DNA from: a virus
Length of the DNA stretch: 24,826 nucleotides
Virus record (IMG/VR): IMGVR_UViG_3300047661_000002
Coordinates: 1 to 24,826 of that record
Direction: 5' to 3' (one strand)
Part shown: positions 6,929 through 15,325 of the stretch, piece after piece
Position numbering within the stretch: the stretch's first letter is position 1
Layout of the letters: each line of letters opens with the position of its first letter
The notes under the pieces: generated by a model
What the model was told of the DNA's origin: nothing
Database searches by the model: none
What the model saw: only the letters and a program-made list of their open reading frames with translations
Program-made: the position numbers and the translations under genes

Positions 6929-7318
6929 GTGATAAGAATTAAAGAGTTTGCAGAGTGGTTCTATAAGGGTAAAGCGTGGCGCAAGTGTCGCACCGGATAC
7001 TTCCAATCACAACACGGCATCTGCGAACGGTGTGGCGGCGCAGGGCGAATCGTACACCATAAGAAGTACATAACACCATCGAACATCAACAACCCAGCAG
7101 TGGCGCTGGATTGGGCAAATCTCGAACTACTCTGCGATGAATGTCACCAAAAGGAACACCAAAAGACGCGAAATACGGCTGAAACCGTAAAATTTGACTC
7201 AAACGGTGACCTTATAGCCCCCCCACCCATGAAAATCCATGAGGCCTCGCAGAACCACGTACCCCACATTCATATACCTCGATTTTCCCTTTTGAATAAA
7301 AAAGGAGACAAACTATGA
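6929..7318 (+). CDS. HNH endonuclease of the packaging module
   Basis: A 129-residue protein starting at GTG 6929 after AGGA; no ATG is available before the domain. The HNH fold is clear: zinc pairs Cys32-xx-Cys35 and Cys69-xx-Cys72, His43-His44 in IVHHKKYITP, Asn64, and His73/His77 in CDECHQKEH. HNH proteins next to terminases take part in DNA cleavage during packaging of HK97-type phages. The last ~35 residues are low in conserved pattern (Pro- and His-rich). Their DNA includes a C-run that may instead be part of a packaging site. The gene ends four bases into the next (ATGA overlap). Confidence 0.9.
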   Translation: MIRIKEFAEWFYKGKAWRKCRTGYFQSQHGICERCGGAGRIVHHKKYITPSNINNPAVALDWANLELLCDECHQKEHQKTRNTAETVKFDSNGDLIAPPPMKIHEASQNHVPHIHIPRFSLLNKKGDKL

Positions 7319-8640
7319 ACTTTCAAACACTAAAAACCTCAGACTTACAGCCATCCGACTACAATCCACGCAAAGATTTGACACCAGAAGATCGCGAATA
7401 CCAGAAAATTATGCGCAGCATTAAAGCATTTGGATATGTCGACCCTATAATCGTAAATTATGATATGACGGTCATCGGCGGCCACCAACGCCTCAAGGTT
7501 TTGAAAGACCTCGGCTACGAGGAAATCGAGTGTGTGGTTTTGGAGGTTGACAAAGATCAAGAGAAGGCACTCAATATCGCACTTAACAAAATAAGCGGCG
7601 AATGGGATACCGACAGACTGAAAGACTTGTTTGCAGACCTCGACACCGGAGCATTCGATGTGGAACTTACTGGCTTTGATTATGCGGAGATTGAAGCTCT
7701 CATGAATCAGACACCGGAACAGGAAGTGGTCGAGGACGACTTCAATATCGAAACAGCCGCCAAGGAAATAAAGCAGCCCATTACCCACAAGGGCGACATT
7801 TGGCAGTTAGGTCGCCACCGGCTGATATGCGGAGATAGCACCGATGCAGCCACCATCGCCAAACTCATGGGAGGCAAACAGGCTCGACTGATAGTTACAG
7901 ACCCACCGTATAACGTAAATATCGAAGGCAGCACAGGTCTGAAAATAAAGAACGACAATATGGGCGACAGCGCTTTTTATGAAATCCTGCTTAATGCACA
8001 TAAAAGAATGTTTGAATCAGCCGAACCCGGCTGCCCCATTTATGTATTTCATGCAGACACAGAAGGTTTAAATTTCCGTAAGGCATACATAGCCGCAGGC
8101 TTTAAATTATCCGAATGTCTTATATGGGTAAAGAACTCATTGGTTCTGGGGCATCAAGATTATCACTGGTCCCATGAGCCAATTTTGTATGGATGGCGTG
8201 AAGGTGCAGCCCACCATTGGTACGGCGAGCGAGATAAAGACACTGTGCTAGAAGACGCAATCAGCATTAGCAAACTCAAAAAGGATGAAATGGTGGCACT
8301 GCTCAAGGAACTTTTAAAAGGCCGCGAGAATACGACAATCATTCGTGAGGACAAGCCATCAAGGAACGACGTTCATCCCACGATGAAACCTTTGAAATTA
8401 ATAGGTACCCTTATAAAAAATTCAAGCAGAAACGGTGACATCGTTCTGGATTCCTTCGGTGGTAGTGGCAGTACCTTAATGGCGGCAGAACAGCTTGGAC
8501 GCACCTGCTATACAAGCGAATTCGACGAGATATATTGTGATGTGATTGTCAAAAGGTGGGAGGACTTCACCAATGACAAGGCCATGCTAATAGAGGGTGG
8601 TGAGAGCGATGCCGAGACAGCCGGTAACTGTAGCAAATAA
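7315..8640 (+). CDS. ParB/Srx-domain DNA methyltransferase (adenine-N6 or cytosine-N4)
   Basis: A 441-residue two-domain protein. Residues 1-~130 form a ParB/sulfiredoxin-like domain with NPRK (17-20) and VIGGHQRL (53-60). Residues ~155-440 form an amino-methyltransferase: DPPY motif at 196-199, then HPTMKP (354-359) and the SAM-binding FGGSGST (381-387). DPPY ahead of the SAM motif is the beta-class order. Such fusions are common in Firmicute phages and probably modify phage DNA, giving protection from restriction or marking DNA for packaging. A long insert (~300-350) separates the core and may help target recognition. It starts after AAAGGAG and its end overlaps the terminase small subunit gene, so it belongs to the packaging transcript. 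No partner restriction gene is seen. Confidence 0.92.
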   Translation: MNFQTLKTSDLQPSDYNPRKDLTPEDREYQKIMRSIKAFGYVDPIIVNYDMTVIGGHQRLKVLKDLGYEEIECVVLEVDKDQEKALNIALNKISGEWDTDRLKDLFADLDTGAFDVELTGFDYAEIEALMNQTPEQEVVEDDFNIETAAKEIKQPITHKGDIWQLGRHRLICGDSTDAATIAKLMGGKQARLIVTDPPYNVNIEGSTGLKIKNDNMGDSAFYEILLNAHKRMFESAEPGCPIYVFHADTEGLNFRKAYIAAGFKLSECLIWVKNSLVLGHQDYHWSHEPILYGWREGAAHHWYGERDKDTVLEDAISISKLKKDEMVALLKELLKGRENTTIIREDKPSRNDVHPTMKPLKLIGTLIKNSSRNGDIVLDSFGGSGSTLMAAEQLGRTCYTSEFDEIYCDVIVKRWEDFTNDKAMLIEGGESDAETAGNCSK

Positions 8641-9127
8641 CAAAAAGCATTTGACTAATGCCGAAAAGCAGCGCCGAGAAAACAATGAGCAGGCAGTAAA
8701 ACCGAAAAGGAAGGGCAAGATAGTCTGCCCAGAATACCTTGATGAAACTGCCAAAACGGAATTTAACCGGCTGGTCAAGGAACTTAAAGACCTTGATATC
8801 ATTACGAGCATTGACATAACTTCTCTTGCAATCTGCTGTGACGCATACAGTAAATGGAAACAAGCAGCCGACTTTGTAAACCATACCGGCCTTTTAAAAG
8901 TCAAGGAAAACCGCTTCGGCGACAAGACCATTGAAAACAACCCGGCCGTCAAGGACGCGCTCCGGTATGGCGAGCTTTACCGCAAGATGGCAATTGAGTG
9001 CGGTCTGACACCCAACGCAAGACTGCGGTTGGCCGTGAAGGAAACAAGCGCCGGTGAGTCGCAGGACGAATTATATTTGTTTTTGAAAGCGACAACAGGT
9101 AGCTCAACGGACAATCGAACGAAATGA
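8609..9127 (+). CDS. terS: Terminase small subunit, P27 family
   Basis: 172 residues from ATG 8609; a GTG at 8597 in the same frame is possible, but GGTGGTGAG directly ahead of 8609 and the family's typical MPR start favour the ATG. The body has the P27 pattern: a basic N-terminal stretch, CPEYLDETAKTEF, then helices with LDIITSIDITSLAICCDAY and the ENPAV-like ENNPAVKDALRYGELYR. It should recognise the packaging site and regulate the large subunit. The gene overlaps the end of the methyltransferase by 32 bases in another frame. Confidence 0.9.
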   Translation: MPRQPVTVANNKKHLTNAEKQRRENNEQAVKPKRKGKIVCPEYLDETAKTEFNRLVKELKDLDIITSIDITSLAICCDAYSKWKQAADFVNHTGLLKVKENRFGDKTIENNPAVKDALRYGELYRKMAIECGLTPNARLRLAVKETSAGESQDELYLFLKATTGSSTDNRTK

Positions 9128-9143
9128 GAAAGGCCGTTGAGCG

Positions 9144-10787
9144 ATGAACTGGATAACAAAATACAATACGGAGATTCAATCAGGCAAAGTGGTGACTTCG
9201 GCCCGCGTGAAAAAAGTTTATGCCCGGTTGTGCGATGAAATAAAAAACTCTAAAGGGCAGTGGAAATACAATGATGCCAAAGCTGACCTTGCAGTTAATT
9301 TCATCGAAGCGTTCTGCAAGCAAAGCAAGGGCGAGTGGATAGGTCAAAAAATAACGCTCGGTATGTTCCAGAAAGCGTTCATCGCAGCCCTTTTTGGTGT
9401 GGTACATAAAAAGACTGGTCTGCGGCGGTTTCGTGAAACCCTGTTTCTGATTGCGCGAAAGAACGGCAAGAGTACCATGCTCTCGGCAATTGCATTGTAT
9501 ATGCTTGTGGCAGATGGCGAAGGCGGTGCGGAAATTTACAGTGTGGCAACAAAAAAAGATCAAGCCCGGATAGTGTTTAATGAAGCCGTCAACATGGTTA
9601 GGCAATCCCCTGCTCTTAGCAAGCATTTGAAAAAGCGCAAAAGCGATATATATTTTCCGTTGACATTTTCCAAGATGGAAGCCCTCGCTTCTGATAGCAA
9701 CAGCCTAGATGGTCTCAACAGCCACTGTGTCATAATCGATGAACTCCACGCAATCAAGGATCGCAACCTTTATGAGGTTATGAAACAGAGCATGAGTGCC
9801 AGACGGCAGCCGCTTCTAGTTATGATTACCACAAGTGGTACAGTACGCGAGTGTATTTATGATGATATGTATTCCTACGCTGTAAAAATTGCTGACGGAC
9901 TCGTCCAAGATGATCAGTTTCTTCCTATATTATACGAGTTGGACGACCGTAGCGAATGGACAGATTGGAAGATGTGGGGAAAGGCAAATCCCGCACTCGG
10001 CACAATCAAAAAACTTGAAGATTTAACTGCCAAGGTGGAGCGAGCAAAAAACAGCCCTTCTGATCTTTCCGGTATTCTGTGTAAAGACTTCAATATCCGT
10101 GATACGGTCGCCGGGATGTGGCTCACATTTGACGATGTGAACAATGAGACTACATACGAACTTGAAGAACTACGTAATTGTTATGCCGTCAGCGGCGCAG
10201 ATTTATCAGCCACAACAGATTTATCATGTGCAAGCCTACTCATTATGAAAACAGGCAGCGACAGAAAATATCTGTTACAAATGTATTTCCTACCGGAAGA
10301 ACTCTTGGAACAGCGAGTGAAAGAGGACAAGATTCCCTACGACAAATGGCATGAGCGTGGTCTTTTACGGCTATGCAGTGGGAACAAAGTAAATTACTCA
10401 GATGTCACTGCGTGGTACGTTGAGATGTTCACCAAATACGGAATTCGCCCACTCTGGAACTATTATGACCCTTGGAACTCGCGGTATTGGGTACAGGAAA
10501 TGATTGATACTGGTTTTGAAATGGTTGAATGCAGGCAGGGCAGCAGAACACTTTCCCAGCCTATGAAAGAACTTGAAGCCGACCTCAAAGCCCACAATAT
10601 AAACTACAACAATAACCCAATTTTGAAATGGTGTCTTACCAACACCAGCATACTGCGTGATAACAACGATAATATTCGACCGATAAAAGGTAGGAACAAT
10701 CGTCTGCGCATTGATGGTTCTGTAAGTTTGTTGATTGCATATTGCGCTCTTTTTGAGAAGATGGCTGATTACAAAGCAATGATGTGA
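9144..10787 (+). CDS. terL: Terminase large subunit
   Basis: A full-length 547-residue packaging motor of the Terminase_1 type. The ATPase has Walker A ARKNGKST (104-111), Walker B CVIIDE (195-200) and a coupling motif MITTSG (227-232). The RNase H-like nuclease shows Asp353 in SGADLS, Asp442 in YYDPWNS and Asp524 in RIDGSVSL. It pumps DNA into the prohead through the portal and cuts the concatemer. It begins 16 bases after the small subunit, with AAAGG upstream of ATG 9144. The sequence around the first 90 residues matches the adaptor-like N-terminus usual for this family. Confidence 0.95.
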   Translation: MNWITKYNTEIQSGKVVTSARVKKVYARLCDEIKNSKGQWKYNDAKADLAVNFIEAFCKQSKGEWIGQKITLGMFQKAFIAALFGVVHKKTGLRRFRETLFLIARKNGKSTMLSAIALYMLVADGEGGAEIYSVATKKDQARIVFNEAVNMVRQSPALSKHLKKRKSDIYFPLTFSKMEALASDSNSLDGLNSHCVIIDELHAIKDRNLYEVMKQSMSARRQPLLVMITTSGTVRECIYDDMYSYAVKIADGLVQDDQFLPILYELDDRSEWTDWKMWGKANPALGTIKKLEDLTAKVERAKNSPSDLSGILCKDFNIRDTVAGMWLTFDDVNNETTYELEELRNCYAVSGADLSATTDLSCASLLIMKTGSDRKYLLQMYFLPEELLEQRVKEDKIPYDKWHERGLLRLCSGNKVNYSDVTAWYVEMFTKYGIRPLWNYYDPWNSRYWVQEMIDTGFEMVECRQGSRTLSQPMKELEADLKAHNINYNNNPILKWCLTNTSILRDNNDNIRPIKGRNNRLRIDGSVSLLIAYCALFEKMADYKAMM

Positions 10788-10799
10788 GGACGGTGAAAC

Positions 10800-12104
10800 A
10801 TGGCGAAAGAAAAACGCGGCTTGTTTGAAACGCTATTTGGAGGCAGACCGCAAGCCCCAGCGCAGACCACCCAGCTCAAAATGCTCAACGCCTATACCCC
10901 ATACTTCATGAGCTATTCGGGCGAACCATATGATAATGACGTGGTTCGCTCAGCAGTTCATGCCATCGCTAGCAATGCCGCCAAGCTCAAGCCCAGACAT
11001 ATCAGGCGAGTATCTGGAGCCATTAGCAATACCGATTCACAGCTTGAATGGCTACTCCAATTCAGACCAAATCAGTATATGAACACCTATGATTTCATTT
11101 ACAAAACCATTACCCAATTGTACCTGACAAACAACGCCTTTGTTTATGTTATGCCCGACGAGATAACTGGTAAGCCCATGGGATTTTATCCACTCAACAG
11201 CATTGCTGTGGATTTACTAGAAGCAGTAGGCGATGATGAAACTGTGTATGCGAAGTTTTACTTTATGAACGGCAAGACGGTGGTTGTTCCTTACAGCGAT
11301 ATAATTCACCTGCGCCGATTTTATTATAAAAACGACATGTACGGTGAAACGCATAACACAGCACTTACACCCATTTTGCAAGTGATTACAACTATGAATT
11401 CAGGTATCATCAACGCAGTCAAAAGTTCAGCATACCTGCGCGGTCTTCTAAAATTTACCCAGAACATGATGAAGCCGGAGGATATCAAGAAGCAGCGTGA
11501 TGACTTCATAACTGACTATATGGACATTACGAATAACGGCGGTGTTGCGGCGCTGGATGCAAAGGCTGATTATACAGAACTTAAGGGCGACCCAAAAATC
11601 ATCGACGACAAAACAATGGGTCTTGTACGAGATCAGGTCTACCGCTACTTTAATATTTCCGAAGCCATCGTCACAAGCAATTACAATGAGGATCAGTGGA
11701 ATGCCTTTTATGAATCTGTAATCGAACCGCTGGCAATTCAGATGAGTCTCGAATTCACAACCAAAGTCTTCAGTGACAAGGAACTAGGTTTTGGTAATGA
11801 AATAGTATTTGAAGCAAATCGGCTCCAGTATGCCAGCGCCAAAACAAAGATATCTCTGGCGCAAAACCTCGGTCCGCTAGGCATGTTCACTATTGATGAG
11901 CTGCGTGAGGTTTTTGATTTAGCCCCTCTGCCAAACGGCGAGGGCGCAAAAAGGATGCAAACCCTCAATGTGGTTGACGCATCCAAAGCAAACAAATATC
12001 AGGTAGGAGAGGATGATAGCAATGGCAACCAAGGAACTCAAAATGAACCTGCTAATCCAGCGGCGGGATATGGAAGTCAGGGCAGTAATGGAGCCGGAAA
12101 CTGA
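10800..12104 (+). CDS. Portal protein, HK97 family
   Basis: 434 residues, the usual length for HK97-type portals, starting after GAGG 12 bases behind the terminase stop. Recognisable stretches include NDVVRSAVHAIASNAAKLK near residue 43, the LTNNAFVYVMPDE region, IIHLRRFYYKNDMYGE, and RYFNISEAIV near the C-terminal third. Portals form the dodecameric ring through which DNA enters and to which the neck attaches. The last ~35 residues are low-complexity Gly/Asn/Ser-rich and overlap the protease gene by 83-92 bases in another frame, so this tail may exist mainly because of the overlap. Confidence 0.93.
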   Translation: MAKEKRGLFETLFGGRPQAPAQTTQLKMLNAYTPYFMSYSGEPYDNDVVRSAVHAIASNAAKLKPRHIRRVSGAISNTDSQLEWLLQFRPNQYMNTYDFIYKTITQLYLTNNAFVYVMPDEITGKPMGFYPLNSIAVDLLEAVGDDETVYAKFYFMNGKTVVVPYSDIIHLRRFYYKNDMYGETHNTALTPILQVITTMNSGIINAVKSSAYLRGLLKFTQNMMKPEDIKKQRDDFITDYMDITNNGGVAALDAKADYTELKGDPKIIDDKTMGLVRDQVYRYFNISEAIVTSNYNEDQWNAFYESVIEPLAIQMSLEFTTKVFSDKELGFGNEIVFEANRLQYASAKTKISLAQNLGPLGMFTIDELREVFDLAPLPNGEGAKRMQTLNVVDASKANKYQVGEDDSNGNQGTQNEPANPAAGYGSQGSNGAGN

Positions 12105-12645
12105 CACTCGCATTGTAGAAGGATACGCCGTGCGCTTTAATGAACCTGCGATGTTTATGGTCGGCGACACCGAATACCGTGAGATTATCGATAGTTCTGC
12201 ACTCGCTAAAACCGACATGAGCGATGTGCCGATGAAATATAACCATTCTGATAGTTTTATGATTATGGCTCGCACCCGCAATAAGACCTTGCAGCTTATC
12301 CGGGATGAAAATGGTTTGAAAATCCGTGCGCAACTGGCAGATACAAGTGATGGTCGAGACCTTTATGAGCTTATAAAACGCGGCGACGTTGATAAGATGT
12401 CTTTTGCTTTCACCGTTCGAAAGGACGAGTATGACAAAAAGGCGCATACCCGCACCATTCAAGATATCGACAAGCTTTTTGATGTAAGCGCCGTTGATTT
12501 CCCCGCTTATGATACAACATCAATCAGCGCGCGGAGCTTTTTTGAGCTGGAGAGCGAGAATGAGCATAAGGAACTGGATAGGACTGAAGCGCGTCAGAGG
12601 AAACAGCAGAAAATTAGAACATTACTAAAAATGGGGAGGAATTAA
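12022..12645 (+). CDS. HK97-type prohead maturation protease (S78)
   Basis: About 207 residues. ATG 12013 is also possible, but AGGAGAGG ends only at 12012, so ATG 12022 (nine bases further) fits the ribosome binding site better. S78 features are visible: VEGYAVRFNEP early on, the catalytic His in MKYNHSD (about 75), and the catalytic Ser in MSFAFTV (about 127). Next comes the SAVDFPAYDTT strand that ends most family members. It removes the scaffold-like N-terminal delta domain of the capsid protein during head maturation. It overlaps the portal and is directly followed by the capsid gene, the standard order. Confidence 0.93.
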   Translation: MATKELKMNLLIQRRDMEVRAVMEPETDTRIVEGYAVRFNEPAMFMVGDTEYREIIDSSALAKTDMSDVPMKYNHSDSFMIMARTRNKTLQLIRDENGLKIRAQLADTSDGRDLYELIKRGDVDKMSFAFTVRKDEYDKKAHTRTIQDIDKLFDVSAVDFPAYDTTSISARSFFELESENEHKELDRTEARQRKQQKIRTLLKMGRN

Positions 12646-12649
12646 CAGT

Positions 12650-13804
12650 ATGAACAAAAGAATACAGGAAATTGAACTCCGACTGGGTGCCATTGAGGGC
12701 GAGATAGAAAATGACGATGCCGACCTTGACGAACTTGAAATTGAGGTCAAAAGCCTCAAGACTGAAAAAGACAAGATTGAAAAGCGGCAGCAGATAGCAG
12801 CTGGCATTTCGAGTGGCACCATCGAGAGCCGAACTATTCAAAAGCCTTCTACTGCTGTCATGTTTGACTTTGACCGTGAATCTGTAGCAAGCGCACCTGA
12901 GTATCGCTGTGCCTACCTTAAAAGACTTCAAGGAAAAACGCTTAATGAAGTCGAACAAAGGGCGCTGACTACAGGCACTGGCTCGGCAGGAGCAGCAGTA
13001 CCTACCACCACTCTTGACCTTGTCATTCAAAAGCTTCGACAGTTTTCCGTTCTTTTTCCGCTGGTTAAGGTTTCGTATGTTCCGAGCAACCTGACGCTTG
13101 TAGTTGCAAACGCTCTCAATTCGGCGACATGGAAACCCGAAGGCGTGGCAGGCACAGTAGCGGATGATACCGTAACTTCTATAAACCTCACAGGCTTTGA
13201 ACTTATTAAGCTAGTTCAAATTTCAGCAGCGGCCGATGCAATGACCATTGATGCTTTCGAGGAATACATCGCAGATCAACTTGGTCGCCAGATGTCCATC
13301 GCCATAGAAAACTCCATCTTAAATGGCACAGGAGCAGGACAAGCCACTGGAATTCTCACTGGTGTCACATGGGATGTAACCAACAGCAACACCTATTCTA
13401 AAACAAACGGTATCGGATACAACGACTTCGTAGGCGCTCGTGCGCTGCTCGGCACAATGTACCGTAACAACGGCGTGTGGGTATTCAATGGTCAAGCAGA
13501 AGCAGCCGTCATGCTCATTAAAGATGGCTACGGCCGTCCGTTATTCAACGCCGACCCAGCAGGCAGTTTTCCCGGTAAAATTCTCGGCAATCCATACATC
13601 GTCAATGATTATTGCCCTGTAGATACCTTTCTGTTTGGCTGCTTCGATTACTATTACATGAACTTTACAAAAGCACCGCAGATTGATGTTTCAAGAGAAG
13701 CAGCATTTACAAGCGGCATGCTGACATATCGCGGTCTTGCGGTTGCCGACGGTAAACCCGCACTCTCCGAAGCATTTATAAAGCTCACCCGAAGCCTTAC
13801 CTAA
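12650..13804 (+). CDS. Major capsid protein, HK97 fold, with N-terminal delta domain
   Basis: 384 residues after a GGGGAGG site. Residues 1-~50 are a charged coiled coil, the built-in scaffold that the neighbouring protease normally removes. The mature shell protein probably begins somewhere around residues 90-105, near ALTTGTGSAGAAVP, but the exact cut cannot be read. The HK97 fold is supported by the AAVPTTTLDLVIQKL start, the AADAMTIDAFEEYIADQLG helix, NSILNGTGAGQATGIL and the C-terminal FTSGMLTYRGLAVADGKP. It has no sign of extra surface domains. This is the most highly expressed head gene, consistent with its strong ribosome binding site. Confidence 0.95.
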   Translation: MNKRIQEIELRLGAIEGEIENDDADLDELEIEVKSLKTEKDKIEKRQQIAAGISSGTIESRTIQKPSTAVMFDFDRESVASAPEYRCAYLKRLQGKTLNEVEQRALTTGTGSAGAAVPTTTLDLVIQKLRQFSVLFPLVKVSYVPSNLTLVVANALNSATWKPEGVAGTVADDTVTSINLTGFELIKLVQISAAADAMTIDAFEEYIADQLGRQMSIAIENSILNGTGAGQATGILTGVTWDVTNSNTYSKTNGIGYNDFVGARALLGTMYRNNGVWVFNGQAEAAVMLIKDGYGRPLFNADPAGSFPGKILGNPYIVNDYCPVDTFLFGCFDYYYMNFTKAPQIDVSREAAFTSGMLTYRGLAVADGKPALSEAFIKLTRSLT

Positions 13805-13827
13805 TACACCGAAAGGGGATGTAGAAA

Positions 13828-14175
13828 ATGGCTCTGCTTGATGATGTAAAAGACGCACTTCGCGTTAGCGATACCAGCAAAGACACAGAAATTGATGATC
13901 TCATAGCGGCGGCACAGTCCGACCTTATCCTTGCAGGTGTAGATCAGACAGCGGCGCAGAACACGACCGATCCACTCATCAAGCGAGCCATTGTTCTATA
14001 CGCCAAAGCAAACTACGGCTGGGATAACCAAGAAGCCCCACGTTTCCAAAGTAGCTATGATCTTTTAAAAGCGTCACTCACACTTTCAGCTGATTACACT
14101 GACTATATCCCAACTCCAGAGAACACACCGAACACGTTCATGGGAGATGTGGCGGCAGATTGGGGTGACCAGTAA
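13828..14175 (+). CDS. Head-tail connector protein, gp6/DNA-packaging-protein-like
   Basis: A 115-residue, mainly helical protein with LLDDVKDALRVSDTSKDTEID and then LIKRAIVLYAKANYG, the pattern of HK97 gp6-like adaptors that bind under the portal and extend the neck. It follows the capsid gene after 23 bases with GAAAGGGGA upstream. The C-terminal ~25 residues are polar and probably flexible. Its stop overlaps the next start (TAATG). Confidence 0.88.
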   Translation: MALLDDVKDALRVSDTSKDTEIDDLIAAAQSDLILAGVDQTAAQNTTDPLIKRAIVLYAKANYGWDNQEAPRFQSSYDLLKASLTLSADYTDYIPTPENTPNTFMGDVAADWGDQ

Positions 14176-14507
14176 TGAGAGTGGACCGTGACAAAAAAAT
14201 AAGCATCGTGTCTTACCCGGCATCCGCTAGTAATAAAGACGAGTACGGAGCGCCGAACACGGCTGCTCCAGTTACCGTCGTGTCAAATGCGTGGGCGTCA
14301 ATCTCCCCGATTTTCGGCAAGGAATATTGGCAGGCCGAAGAAGTGCAGTCAAAAACCACCACAAAAATAGAGCTTGATTACATAGACGGCATCAACCGAA
14401 GCATGCAAGTTATATACGGTACACGGACATTTGAAATTTTGACAGTTATTGATGTAAAGGAAATGCACAGAACGCTTCAATTGATGTGCAAGGAGTTAAA
14501 TCCATGA
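14175..14507 (+). CDS. Head closure protein, SPP1 gp16-like head-tail adaptor
   Basis: 110 residues of mostly beta structure. The order ISIVSY, DEYGAP, a WASISPIFGKEYWQAEEVQS core and IDVKEMHRTLQLMCKE is typical of the phage head-tail adaptor family, which forms the stopper ring beneath the connector. Length and position between the connector and the gp10-like protein are as expected. It overlaps the next gene by ATGA. Confidence 0.88.
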   Translation: MRVDRDKKISIVSYPASASNKDEYGAPNTAAPVTVVSNAWASISPIFGKEYWQAEEVQSKTTTKIELDYIDGINRSMQVIYGTRTFEILTVIDVKEMHRTLQLMCKELNP

Positions 14508-14941
14508 GTGAGAAAATCAAGGGCCTCAAAGTTGACATTCTCGGTTCTGACGAGGTGGCATTGTTATTTAAAAACATTGACCTCATAAGCGAAAGGGTAC
14601 TTGATGAAGCCGCACTGGCTGGTGCGAACATTGTCAAGGCAGATGCCAAAAATAGAGTGCCGGTTGACACAGGCGACCTCAAGAACTCCATCGACATCCT
14701 AAGAAAAGAAAAATCGAAAAATCCTAAGAAAAAAGCCGCCTATCAGATTGGTCCGCGCTACAAGTCCAAGAAAAATCCTGACGGTGTGAATTACGGGCTG
14801 TGCGTGGAATTTGGTCACAAGACCGCATCTGGTGGAACTGTTGCACCGCACCCTTACCTTCGCCCAGCGGTCGATAATAATCGCAGCAAAATTATGAGTA
14901 CGGTTCTTCAAAAATTCTATGACGCATTGGGGAAGTTGTAA
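14504..14941 (+). CDS. HK97 gp10-like neck or tail-terminator-associated protein
   Basis: 145 residues from ATG 14504, chosen because AAGGAG at 14490-14495 lies eight bases ahead; an upstream in-frame ATG at 14486 lacks such a site. Family marks are ANIVKADAKNRVPVDTGDLKNS (about residues 43-64), the basic KKKAAYQIGPR stretch, VEFGHK near residue 105, and APHPYLRPAVDNN. Members act at the head-tail joint in siphoviruses. It is tightly packed between head closure and tail completion genes. Confidence 0.9.
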   Translation: MSEKIKGLKVDILGSDEVALLFKNIDLISERVLDEAALAGANIVKADAKNRVPVDTGDLKNSIDILRKEKSKNPKKKAAYQIGPRYKSKKNPDGVNYGLCVEFGHKTASGGTVAPHPYLRPAVDNNRSKIMSTVLQKFYDALGKL

Positions 14942-14942
14942 T

Positions 14943-15311
14943 ATGGTTGAAAAGTATTTCTATGCGCAAGTTTGCGCCTTCTTGCCGAAACTTACCGGAA
15001 GCATCTACCCAACCGAAGCACCTCAGAAAACGCCGCTGCCATACGGCGTCTACAATTGCACTGGGAGTTCAATGAATACCACTTTGACCACCGACACTCT
15101 GTTTAGCGAAACACTCCAACTCGACATATACGCCGAAACGTACAAGGAAGCCAAAGGATATTTTGATACGCTGCGGATTGCGTTTATGGGCTTCAGCGGT
15201 GACATGTGCGGCTATCCTGTCAAATGGGTAAAGGTAGAAAACGGAATGGACGGCTTTGAACCGGATGTATTAGAGCAAAAAACGACCCTCGAATTCAAAA
15301 TTTATTATTAG
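14943..15311 (+). CDS. Tail completion/terminator protein (gp17-like)
   Basis: 123 residues from ATG 14943, one base after the preceding stop, with GGGGAAG just upstream. The sequence has the PYGVYNC, LQLDIYAETYKEAKGYFDTL and LEFKIYY pieces seen in small tail completion proteins, which form the ring that ends the tail tube and joins it to the head. A longer in-frame extension to 14919 exists but lies inside the previous gene and lacks a better site. Confidence 0.82.
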   Translation: MVEKYFYAQVCAFLPKLTGSIYPTEAPQKTPLPYGVYNCTGSSMNTTLTTDTLFSETLQLDIYAETYKEAKGYFDTLRIAFMGFSGDMCGYPVKWVKVENGMDGFEPDVLEQKTTLEFKIYY

Positions 15312-15325
15312 GAGCGTGTACAAAC

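Noticed and set aside
12013-12021. Protease start at ATG 12013
   Set aside because: Possible, but the ribosome binding site runs right up to this ATG, so 12022 has the better spacing.
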